Assembly: GCA_002386585.1 (NCBI GenBank)
Contig: DGIZ01000174.1
Span: 1-20,774 of the forward strand
Reading direction: 5' to 3'
Origin: Brevundimonas sp. UBA4609
GTDB taxonomy: Bacteria; Pseudomonadota; Alphaproteobacteria; Caulobacterales; Caulobacteraceae
Length of the DNA stretch: 20,774 nucleotides
Shown here: positions 1 to 6,905 of the stretch, piece by piece
Layout of the letters: every line of letters starts with the position of its first letter
Position numbering within the stretch: position 1 is the stretch's first letter
Notes under the pieces: generated by a model
Databases searched by the model: none
Told to the model about the DNA's origin: nothing
What the model saw: only the letters and a program-made list of their open reading frames with translations
Made by a program: the position numbers and the translations under genes

Positions 1-180
1 CGGCGCGGCCCCCAGCAGGCGGCGCGCGGCGCGATAGGCAAAGCTGGCCTTGCCCGATCCCTCGACCCCGCACAGCAGCCAGGCGTGGTGCAGCCGCCCG
101 CGGTTCAGGGCGTCCAGGAAGGCTTCCTCAGCCTGGGTGTCGGCGATCAGATCGAAACGGTCGCGCGGATGCTCGCTCAA
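1..180 (-). CDS. holB: DNA polymerase III subunit delta' (5' end only, runs off the left edge)
   Basis: Only the first 60 residues lie in the window. They begin MSEHPRDRFDLIADTQAEEA and include GVEGSGKASFAYRAA, a Walker-A-like loop (GxxGxGK) typical of the delta' clamp-loader subunit, at about residues 39-53. The start is a TTG at 180-178: GGAGGA sits 8 bases upstream, and the TTG overlaps the tmk stop codon (TGA at 179-177), which implies translational coupling. tmk followed by holB is a common bacterial gene order and supports the call. In the family, delta' is part of the clamp loader that places the beta sliding clamp on primed DNA. The C-terminal lid and collar domains are outside the window, so completeness cannot be judged. 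Confidence 0.85.
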   Translation of the reverse strand, partial: MSEHPRDRFDLIADTQAEEAFLDALNRGRLHHAWLLCGVEGSGKASFAYRAARRLLGAAP

Positions 181-803
181 AGCAGCCGCTCCTCCACCAC
201 GGCCCAGAGGCGGGCCGAGACCGCTTCCACCTCTCCGGTCGCATCGAGGACGACGCACCGTTCGGGGTGACGCTCAGCCACCTGGAGAAAGCCGTCACGC
301 AGTTTCTGATGGAAGGCCAATCCCTTGGATTCGAAACGGGTCTCGAACAGGCCGCGCCCGAAGGCTCGATCCAGTCCGACTTCAACCGGAAGGTCGAACA
401 CCAGCGTCAGGTCGGGTTGATCGCCATTGACCACGGCGTCGTCCAAGGCCTCGATCAGGCTTTCGGGCGTTCCCCCGCCAGCGCCCTGATAGACGCGGCT
501 GGAATCGGCGAAGCGGTCGCAGACCACCCAGCGTCCGGCCGCCAGGGCGGGGAGAATGGTCCGTTCCAGATGGTCCGAGCGCGCCGCGTACATCAGCAGG
601 GTCTCTGTCCGCGCGGACCATCGATCCGCCTCGCCCGAAACGGCGATACCGCGGATTTCCTCGGCGCCCGGCGACCCGCCAGGCTCGCGCGTTTGAAGCA
701 CGTCGAGCCCGCGCGCGCGCAAGCGTTCGACCAACAGGCGCGCCTGGGTCGTCTTGCCGGCGCCCTCGCCGCCTTCGAAAGTGATGAATCTGCCTCGCTG
801 CAC
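177..803 (-). CDS. tmk: Thymidylate (dTMP) kinase
   Basis: This 208-residue protein has the full set of thymidylate kinase marks: P-loop FEGGEGAGKTTQ (residues 9-20), the DR[YF] element in VVCDRFADSSRVYQGAG (about 92-108) that contacts dTMP and closes the active site, TREPGG (about 38-43) and the LID region around RFESKGLAFHQK. Length is normal for the family. It phosphorylates dTMP to dTDP in the cytoplasm. The start is GTG at 803-801 (MQRGRFITFEGG). No strong ribosome binding site is visible, but no other start lies ahead of the P-loop without adding unlikely sequence. It lies 40 bases downstream of rlpA and overlaps the holB start, so a shared transcript is plausible. Confidence 0.96.
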   Translation of the reverse strand: MQRGRFITFEGGEGAGKTTQARLLVERLRARGLDVLQTREPGGSPGAEEIRGIAVSGEADRWSARTETLLMYAARSDHLERTILPALAAGRWVVCDRFADSSRVYQGAGGGTPESLIEALDDAVVNGDQPDLTLVFDLPVEVGLDRAFGRGLFETRFESKGLAFHQKLRDGFLQVAERHPERCVVLDATGEVEAVSARLWAVVEERLL

Positions 804-843
804 CTGCGCACAATGGCGAGCGAGGCGCGGGAAGCAAGCCCGT

Positions 844-1734
844 TCAGCCGCCTATCAACAGGGCGTCGCCAAACCCGCGTGCGACGACAGCCTGACGCGC
901 CCTCTCAGCGGCCCCCGCATCGGGCCAGGGTCCGACCACGACGCGGAACAGCGCGCGGCCGTCCCGGTCGATGTTCTGGACCACAGCCTTGTCGCCGAGA
1001 CGTCGCGCCACCCGATCGGCGCCGCGACGATCCGAATAGGCCCCCGCCTGCACCCAATAGGCGTTCAAGGCCGCTGGCTGCGCCGCCGCATACGCCGGCG
1101 CGGGCGGGCTCGAGGCCGTCACGGTTTCATAATAGGGACGCGGTCCCGACGACTGAGGCGTCGCTTGCGCCTGAACCTGGGCTCGAGGCTGAGGCGCGTT
1201 ATCGACCTCGGCTCGGCGAAGAGAGGTTCCTCCGCCCTGACGCGGCGCCCGCCCGACATAGCGGACCCGCACGTCCCCGACGCCCTGCTGCAGGAGACCC
1301 AGTTCTTCAGCCGCCCCGCGCGACAGGTCGATGATGCGGCCGTCGACAAATGGGCCGCGATCATTGACGCGAAGGATGACCCGACGGCCGTTGGCGCGGT
1401 TGGTCACCTCGACGAGGCTGGGCAACGGCAGGGTCTTGTGAGCGGCGGTCAGGGCGTTCATGTCGAAGCGCTCGCCGGTGGAGGTGGACCGTCCGTGATG
1501 ATAGCTGCCGTACCAGGACGCCTGCCCCACCTCGTCGTAGTTCGGCTGTTCCTTGGGGTGATACCAGCGGCCGCGGACCTGATACGGACGCATGGTGCCC
1601 GAGACGAAGGGAGCGGGGTCGGTCACCACGGGCGCGCTGATGGGCGCGTCGCCCTTGCCGCCCAGGCTGGCGCAGGCCGCCAGGGTTGAGAAGGCGGCGA
1701 GAATAATCGCCCCTTTCAACAATCTCGCCCACAT
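844..1734 (-). CDS. rlpA: Septal ring lytic transglycosylase RlpA-type lipoprotein with SPOR domain
   Basis: A 296-residue lipoprotein. The N-terminus MWARLLKGAIILAAFSTLAAC is a type II signal peptide with Cys21 as the lipidation site (lipobox LAAC). The double-psi beta-barrel RlpA domain follows (about 60-160): GQASWYGSYHHGRSTSTGERF, AAHKTLPLPSLVEVTN, and VNDRGPFVDGRIIDLS with the conserved Asp. A Gln/Pro/Ala-rich linker leads to a C-terminal SPOR domain (AYWVQAGAYSDRRGADRVA to the end), which binds denuded glycan at the division septum. In characterised homologues RlpA cleaves such glycan strands. The longer reading frame reaches 1947, but residues before this Met are low-quality and the ATG at 1734-1732 has GGAG about 11 bases upstream and starts exactly at the signal peptide. 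Confidence 0.9.
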   Translation of the reverse strand: MWARLLKGAIILAAFSTLAACASLGGKGDAPISAPVVTDPAPFVSGTMRPYQVRGRWYHPKEQPNYDEVGQASWYGSYHHGRSTSTGERFDMNALTAAHKTLPLPSLVEVTNRANGRRVILRVNDRGPFVDGRIIDLSRGAAEELGLLQQGVGDVRVRYVGRAPRQGGGTSLRRAEVDNAPQPRAQVQAQATPQSSGPRPYYETVTASSPPAPAYAAAQPAALNAYWVQAGAYSDRRGADRVARRLGDKAVVQNIDRDGRALFRVVVGPWPDAGAAERARQAVVARGFGDALLIGG

Positions 1735-1868
1735 AACGCTCTGCACTCCAGCCGACAGGAAATCGGAGCAAGAATAGAGGCAGAGGTTTCCGGTTTGGTT
1801 AACGCTCCGTTTGCGCGTATGGCCTTGCGTCAAAGCCCCTCCCCGGCTGGACGTCAGAACTGAGCGCC

Positions 1869-2810
1869 TTGAACACTTCCCTCTACAAGACCCGAACCGG
1901 GGTCTTCCTTCTTGCGATCCTGTGTTGCGCCCTGTGGGGCAGCGCATTTCCCGCCATCAAGAGCGGCTACGCCCTGTTGCAGGTCGCGCCGACCGACATC
2001 GCAAGCCAACTGTTGTTCGCGGGCTGGCGTTTCGCCCTGGCCGGCGTGATCCTGCTGATCGTGGCCGTGGGCATGAAGAAGCCGGTTCTGGCCATGAGCG
2101 GCCGTCAGGCCGGGCAAGTCGCCCTGCTCGGGCTGACCCAGACGGCCATTCAGTATGTTTTCTTCTACATCGGCCTGGCGCACGCCACGGGCGTGAAGTC
2201 CTCCATCATGAACGCGACCAGCGTCTTCTTCAGCGTCGTTCTGGCCCACTTCATCTATGCGGATGATCGGCTGAGCGGCCGCAAGGCGCTGGGCTGCCTG
2301 ATCGGATTCCTGGGCGTCGTCGTGGTCAACCTCGGCGGCGGGGGTGAATTCGGCTTCGACTTCACCCTGCTGGGCGAAGGTTTCATCGTGATCGCGGCCT
2401 TTGTCCTGGCCGCCGCCTCCATCTATGGCAAGCGGCTGTCGCGCAATCTGGACCCCATGGTCATGACCGGCTGGCAACTGGCCATCGGCGGCCTGATTCT
2501 GACGGCTGCAGGCATGGCGATGGGCGGGCGGATTCAAGGACTGGACCTGACGTCGGGGGCTTTGCTCCTGTATCTGGCCCTGCTCTCGTCGGTGGCCTTC
2601 GCGGTGTGGAGCCTGCTCCTGAAGCACAACCCGGTGGGGATGATCGCCGCCTTCAACTTCCTGATCCCGGTCTTCGGCGTCTCGCTGTCGGCGGTTTTCC
2701 TGGGAGAATACATGCTGCGCTGGAGCTACCTGATCGCCCTCATTCTGGTCTGCGCCGGCATCTGGCTCGTCACCCGCCCGAATGCGCCGTCGAACGGCAA
2801 GATCGCCTGA
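1869..2810 (+). CDS. EamA/DMT-family drug/metabolite transporter
   Basis: This 313-residue membrane protein has about ten hydrophobic segments arranged as two EamA repeats. The first begins LLAILCCALWGSAFPAIKSG (about 15-34), the classic WGS.F EamA entry; the second begins around residue 165 (GFIVIAAFVLAAASIYGKRL) and ends ILVCAGIWLVTRP. The family exports metabolites or drugs across the inner membrane; the substrate cannot be read from sequence. The start must be the TTG at 1869, because the first in-frame Met is after helix 2. No clear ribosome binding site precedes it. It is divergent from rlpA, with 134 bases between the two starts, and does not appear to belong to the downstream catabolic locus. 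Confidence 0.85.
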   Translation: MNTSLYKTRTGVFLLAILCCALWGSAFPAIKSGYALLQVAPTDIASQLLFAGWRFALAGVILLIVAVGMKKPVLAMSGRQAGQVALLGLTQTAIQYVFFYIGLAHATGVKSSIMNATSVFFSVVLAHFIYADDRLSGRKALGCLIGFLGVVVVNLGGGGEFGFDFTLLGEGFIVIAAFVLAAASIYGKRLSRNLDPMVMTGWQLAIGGLILTAAGMAMGGRIQGLDLTSGALLLYLALLSSVAFAVWSLLLKHNPVGMIAAFNFLIPVFGVSLSAVFLGEYMLRWSYLIALILVCAGIWLVTRPNAPSNGKIA

Positions 2811-2825
2811 CGCTTTCCGCTTGGG

Positions 2826-2873
2826 TCGCGCTCGGCTTGCCGCTATGCACGGGCGAGCGCGAGCCGACTCGCG
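2826..2873 (+). other. Overlapping inverted repeats between the EamA gene and tRNA-Ser
   Basis: Two alternative hairpins share bases. TCGCGCTCG (2826-2834) pairs perfectly with CGAGCGCGA (2854-2862) over a 19-base loop. CGCGAG (2858-2863) pairs with CTCGCG (2868-2873) over the tetraloop CCGA. The first could terminate the EamA transcript, although no T-run follows. The second ends two bases before the mature tRNA 5' end. Both are seen directly; function is inference. Confidence 0.35.
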
Positions 2874-2875
2874 TG

Positions 2876-2965
2876 GGACAGGTGGCCGAGTGGTTTAAGG
2901 CAGCGGTCTTGAAAACCGCCGTAGGTGGAAGCCTACCGTGGGTTCGAATCCCACCCTGTCCGCCA
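2876..2965 (+). tRNA. tRNA-Ser, anticodon TGA
   Basis: The acceptor arms GGACAGG (2876-2882) and CCTGTCC (2955-2961) pair perfectly, followed by discriminator G and an encoded CCA (2963-2965). The anticodon stem GCGGT/ACCGC encloses loop CTTGAAA, with anticodon TGA at 2910-2912 reading UCA and related serine codons. The T-arm is GTGGG-TTCGAAT-CCCAC. The long variable arm (GTAGG/CCTAC hairpin, 2921-2936) is the class II hallmark of tRNA-Ser. Total length is 90 nt. Confidence 0.98.
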
Positions 2966-3357
2966 CCGTCCTGAGCTGTACGCAACCATCAAGGATGGTC
3001 ATGAGGACGCTAACCGCGGCCCCATAGTGAGCTTCATAGCTTCGGCACCTAGGCTGCTCGCTCCAGGCCATAGCCGGACATCGCCGCCGTCCGGAAGGTG
3101 TTGGAGGCCCTGGGTTCAGAGATCGTCCGGGCGAAGGGGCGTCTTCAGGCCATCGTGCTCGACCATGCGTGCGACGATGTGGGGGCGAGATTCCTAGCGA
3201 TGCCCTGCCCCACACGCCTCATGCCTGCGCTCATTCCGAGGAAGATCCAGACATTGGAAGTGCCGGCTCTACGCCATGGAACAAACGGCTTCAGCCCCTC
3301 CTGAACTTTAGCCTGATTGTCGGGTTGATCCCGCCCGCGTGTGCACGGCAGATCAGC
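2966..3357. other. 392-base stretch without an intact gene, downstream of tRNA-Ser
   Basis: No intact reading frame with recognisable homology runs through here. The only coding-like material is the fragment at 3071-3200, listed separately. I compared the tRNA 3' end (TTCGAATCCCACC...) with the stretch by eye and found no direct repeat that would mark an attachment site. There is no CRISPR, IS-end or T-run terminator. Plus-strand frames that run on from here into 3738 are antisense to the DUF885 gene. Confidence 0.5.
3071..3200 (+). pseudogene. Decayed coding fragment, possibly the C-terminal part of a DUF3732-type ATPase
   Basis: Reading from the stop at 3071, the frame gives [18 protein letters not shown], then [18 protein letters not shown]. 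This looks like real protein sequence (amphipathic helix, then beta strand ending in LDHA) and from memory resembles the C-terminal region of DUF3732 proteins. After DDV the frame turns to nonsense, but a one-base shift near the G-run at 3180-3185 gives a continuation in the neighbouring frame (GEIPSDA). Stops at 3071 and the apparent frameshift suggest a remnant of an accessory gene. The family assignment is tentative. It sits about 105 bases behind tRNA-Ser, a common integration site. Confidence 0.35.
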
Positions 3358-5145
3358 CTATGTCAGGCGCACCGCTTCAGCCAGGACATCCATGGGAAGC
3401 GGCCCGGAAGCCAGGACGAAATCATTATATTGGCGCAAGTCGAACCGCGCCCCAAGCCGGCGCCTTGCCTCTTCGCGCGAGGCTGCGATCTGCTGCTTGC
3501 CGACCATGAAGCTGCAGGCCTGACCGGGATAGACGCAGTAACGGTCGATCTCGCGCTCGGCGGCGTCGCGAGGTTCGCCGGCATGGGTCACCATCCAGTC
3601 GATCGCCTGTTCACGCGTCCAGCGGGCATGGTGAATCCCCGTGTCGACGACCACGCGGCAGGCCCTGAAAAGCTGCCCCTGAAGATAGCCGATCCGACCG
3701 ACCGGATCGCCTTCGAAGGCGCCGATCTCATCGGCTAGCTGCTCGGCGTAGAGCGCCCAGCCTTCCGTCCAGGCCGAGAAACGGACCGTCCGCCGGAACA
3801 GCGACAGCTCGCCGGCTGCCCGCAGGACGCTATCCTGGAAATGGTGCCCCGGCACGCCTTCGTGGTGGAGGAGCGTGGGAATGCGCCACAGGGCGTTTTC
3901 CTCGACCGAGCGCAGATTGATGTAGATGATCGACGGCTGAGCGGGATCGCTGCTGGCGCTGTAGAAGCCGCCGGGCGCGCCGTTCTGGATCGCGGGCGAG
4001 ACGCGACGCACCTCCACCGGCCGATCCGGGGTCACAGTGAACCCGCGCGACAGCAGACCCTTGACGCGGTTCAGGCGCTGGTTGGCGTAGTCGATGATTT
4101 CCTGACGCCCGGCTTCCGTATCCGGCTTGAGGAAGCGCGGGTCGCGATCCAGGGCGGCCATGCGGGCGCCGACTTCCCCCTCCGTCAGACCCTCGGCTCT
4201 CAGCAGCCGGTCGATTTCGGCCGAGAGTTCGGCGACCCATGACAGGCCCAGCTGATGCAGTTCGCCCGGCGCATAGCTGGCGGTGGTGTTGGAATGAAGC
4301 GCGGAGGCGTAATAGGCTTCTCCGTCCGGCTTGGCCCACACGCCGGCGGGAGCGTCGGCGCGAGGCTGCAAGGCGGCCAGGGCTTCGCTCTGGCGCTGCA
4401 GGGCGGGTCGAATCCGCTCGGCGAAGATCGCCGCCGCGCGCGTATCCAGACCGGCGATTCCGGCTTCGCGCGCACGCTCCAGCGCGGGCGCCGTCAGCGC
4501 ATTGCCCGTCGGCGAAGCATCCCGCAAAGCTGCGATCTGGGCCAGGGTCTTGGCCAGAATGAAGTCGGGGGGGATGACGCCGAGCCCCGCGTCATGACCG
4601 ATCTGTTCGGTCTCCTGATCCAGGGCGACGGCGAACTGATTCAGCTTGTCGAGATAGCGGTCGGCGTCGGCCGCGTTCTTCATCGGCGAGCGACCGCCGA
4701 TGCCGTCCGGCAGCCAGTAGTAGGCGCCGTTCATCTGGCTGACGACATAGGGGCTGGGCCGCAGATTGATGTCCGAGAAGCCGTAACGGCCGTACTGGTC
4801 GGCCATCGCCTCATAGACGAAGCGGGCCGTGTCGTAGTCCAGCGCTGCGGCGGCCGAGAGCGCCGCGCGGTTCACCGCGCCCAGTTCAGCCAGCCGCTGC
4901 GCCGTCGCCTGTCCGTGGCGAGCGCGGGCCGCCAAGGAGTAGTCGGCCAGACGATCGCCGCCGCCTTCCTCGGCCCGCAGGGCCTGGGCGTGGCGTTCGA
5001 GCATGGCGGCAAGGCGGGCGTCGTCGGCCCCGCCGCCCTTCACCACGCCGGGCGAAACGGTCGAAACGGCGCCCGTAGCGCAGGCCGCCAGAGGGGAAGC
5101 CATGCCGAGCGCCGCAGCGCCGACCAGGAGATCACGACGACGCAT
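3358..5145 (-). CDS. DUF885-family putative zinc metallopeptidase, predicted Tat lipoprotein (paralogue 1)
   Basis: A 595-residue protein. The N-terminus MRRRDLLVGAAALGMASPLAAC combines a twin-arginine-like stretch with a lipobox (Cys22), so export and anchoring as a lipoprotein is predicted. The C-terminal half carries the DUF885 signature LHHEGVPGHHFQ (about 428-439), followed by SAWTEGWALYAEQLADEIG, whose Glu could be a further metal ligand, and the family-typical YCVYPGQACSFMVGKQQ. DUF885 proteins are thought to be HExxPGH-type metallopeptidases; substrates are mostly unknown. A frame extension reaches 5160, but ATG 5145-5143 is preferred: it overlaps the upstream stop as TGATG with GGAG nine bases upstream, and starts at the signal peptide. 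It is the last gene of the unit and closely resembles its upstream neighbour. Confidence 0.9.
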   Translation of the reverse strand: MRRRDLLVGAAALGMASPLAACATGAVSTVSPGVVKGGGADDARLAAMLERHAQALRAEEGGGDRLADYSLAARARHGQATAQRLAELGAVNRAALSAAAALDYDTARFVYEAMADQYGRYGFSDINLRPSPYVVSQMNGAYYWLPDGIGGRSPMKNAADADRYLDKLNQFAVALDQETEQIGHDAGLGVIPPDFILAKTLAQIAALRDASPTGNALTAPALERAREAGIAGLDTRAAAIFAERIRPALQRQSEALAALQPRADAPAGVWAKPDGEAYYASALHSNTTASYAPGELHQLGLSWVAELSAEIDRLLRAEGLTEGEVGARMAALDRDPRFLKPDTEAGRQEIIDYANQRLNRVKGLLSRGFTVTPDRPVEVRRVSPAIQNGAPGGFYSASSDPAQPSIIYINLRSVEENALWRIPTLLHHEGVPGHHFQDSVLRAAGELSLFRRTVRFSAWTEGWALYAEQLADEIGAFEGDPVGRIGYLQGQLFRACRVVVDTGIHHARWTREQAIDWMVTHAGEPRDAAEREIDRYCVYPGQACSFMVGKQQIAASREEARRRLGARFDLRQYNDFVLASGPLPMDVLAEAVRLT

Positions 5146-6878
5146 CAGGCGGCGCTCCATTGCTGAACAAGGGCGTCCAGGACTTCCATCGGCAAGGGGC
5201 CGGAACGCAGTACAAGATCGTTATAGTCGCCCAGACGGAAACGACCGCCCATGGCCTGTCTCGCCGCCTCGCGCGAGGCGACGATCTGTTGCTTGCCGAC
5301 CATGAAGCAGCAGGCCTGCCCAGGGTAGACGCAGTAGCGGTTCACTTCCCGCTCGGTCGGTCCGCGCAGTTCGCCGACGGTGTCGACCATATAGGCGACG
5401 GCCTGTTCGCGGTCCCAGCGCTCGTGGTGCAGACCGGTGTCGACCACCACGCGGCCGGCGCGCCAGAGCTGCGCCTGCAGATAGCCGATACGGCCGTAGG
5501 GGTCGGCCTCATAGGCGCCGATCTCGTCAGACATGGCTTCGGCGTAAAGGGCCCAGCCCTCGGTCCACGCGGAGAAGCGCGCCGCGCGCCGGAAAGCCGA
5601 CAGGCCGCCGACCTCGTCCAGCACCGCCGCCTGAGAGTGATGGCCCGGCACGCCTTCGTGATGGATCAAGGTCGGCAGGCGCCAGGACGGCAGATCGCTG
5701 GGCGTCTTCAGGTTCAGCAGAACCGCGCCCGACATTCCGCCCGACGGCCCGTTGTAGAAGGCGACGGGAGAGCTGTCCTCGGTGGCCGTCGACATGCGGC
5801 GAACCTCGACCGGCGTGTCGACCAGATGGGTGAAGGCCCGCGACGCTCGCGCCCGCGACGCCGCCAGATAGGCTTCGGCCTGACTATGAACCTCGACCCT
5901 CCCGGCATCGGTATTCGGCTGCAGGAAGCGCGGGTCGACGTTCAGGGCGGCGATACGCTCGCCGACCGAGCCCTGGCTCATACCCAGTCGCTTCAGATCA
6001 GCGTCGATCTCGGCCGACAGGGCCGCCACCCACTCCAGACCCTGACGATGCAGTTCGCCCGGCGCCCGCCGGATGGTGATGTTGGCGTACAGCGACGAGG
6101 CGTAGAGCGCCTCGCCGTCCGGTTGCGCCCAGACCCCGGCCTTGTCCGACGCGCGCCCGACAAGGGCGTCCAGCGCCTGCGCCTGACGGTCCAGCGCGGG
6201 GGCGACGATCCGGCGGAACAGGGCCACCCCTTCCTCGCCCAGGGCTTCGTCGGAGCGATACGCCGGAGCCAGGACGGGATTGGCCTCCGGCCCGCTGTCG
6301 CGCAAGGCCCTGACCTGCGCCGCTGTCATCGCCAGAATGAAGTCTGGCGGAATGACGCCCTGCGCCGCGTCGTGGACGATGCGTTCGCTCTCCTGCTCGA
6401 TGCCGCGCGCCAGGGCGGCGACGCCATCTAGATATACGTCCCGCCCCTTGGTCGCCCGCGCGCCGATCCGCGGCGGCGACCAGTAGTAGGCGCCGTTCAT
6501 CTGGCTGACGACATAGGGGCTGGGGCGAAGATCAAGATCCACGGTCCCCGGCCGCGCCAGATGATCATCCAGAACGCCATAGACGAAGGCCGCGGTATCG
6601 CGGTCGATGCGATCGGCAGGCGACAGGGCCGCGCGATCGACGCTCTGAAGTTCGGCGATCCTTTGCGTGTTCTCCGCCCTGAAACCAGCGCGTCCTGCAA
6701 CGGAACGGTCGCCCAGCGGATCCGCCTCGCTTCCTCCGTCGAAAGCCTGAAGGGAGCGGGCGTGCCGCTCCAACAGGGCCGCCAGCCGCCCGTCCGCACT
6801 GTCGAAAGCCGCAGCCGCAGACGCGGCCGTCAGAGCGGCCGTCCCCGCCGCCGCCGTCAGCATCTGCCGTCTGTTCAT
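5145..6878 (-). CDS. DUF885-family putative zinc metallopeptidase, exported (paralogue 2)
   Basis: A 577-residue protein starting at ATG 6878-6876 with GGGGAG about seven bases upstream. The N-terminus MNRRQMLTAAAGTAALTAAS followed by AAAAF looks like a Tat signal peptide with an AxA-type cleavage region and no lipobox, so the mature form is probably soluble in the periplasm. It carries IHHEGVPGHHSQ (about 402-413), SAWTEGWALYAEAMSDEIG and YCVYPGQACCFMVGKQQ. It shares long near-identical blocks with paralogue 1, such as LRPSPYVVSQMNGAYYW, and the spacing of all motifs, which indicates a tandem duplication. Its stop overlaps the start of paralogue 1 (TGATG), implying coupled translation. Peptidase activity is inferred from the family only. 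Confidence 0.9.
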   Translation of the reverse strand: MNRRQMLTAAAGTAALTAASAAAAFDSADGRLAALLERHARSLQAFDGGSEADPLGDRSVAGRAGFRAENTQRIAELQSVDRAALSPADRIDRDTAAFVYGVLDDHLARPGTVDLDLRPSPYVVSQMNGAYYWSPPRIGARATKGRDVYLDGVAALARGIEQESERIVHDAAQGVIPPDFILAMTAAQVRALRDSGPEANPVLAPAYRSDEALGEEGVALFRRIVAPALDRQAQALDALVGRASDKAGVWAQPDGEALYASSLYANITIRRAPGELHRQGLEWVAALSAEIDADLKRLGMSQGSVGERIAALNVDPRFLQPNTDAGRVEVHSQAEAYLAASRARASRAFTHLVDTPVEVRRMSTATEDSSPVAFYNGPSGGMSGAVLLNLKTPSDLPSWRLPTLIHHEGVPGHHSQAAVLDEVGGLSAFRRAARFSAWTEGWALYAEAMSDEIGAYEADPYGRIGYLQAQLWRAGRVVVDTGLHHERWDREQAVAYMVDTVGELRGPTEREVNRYCVYPGQACCFMVGKQQIVASREAARQAMGGRFRLGDYNDLVLRSGPLPMEVLDALVQQWSAA

Positions 6879-6905
6879 GCCCTGCTCCCCTTAAGTTCCG
6901 CCCGT

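Noticed and set aside
2939..3357. Phage or island attachment site formed by a repeat of the tRNA-Ser 3' end
   Set aside because: No direct repeat of the T-arm/acceptor sequence was found by eye in the downstream 400 bases, and no integrase gene is present in the window.
3169..3738. A 189-codon plus-strand frame starting in the post-tRNA gap
   Set aside because: Most of it is antisense to the DUF885 gene. Only its first few codons (GEIPS) are of interest, as the shifted continuation of the decayed fragment.
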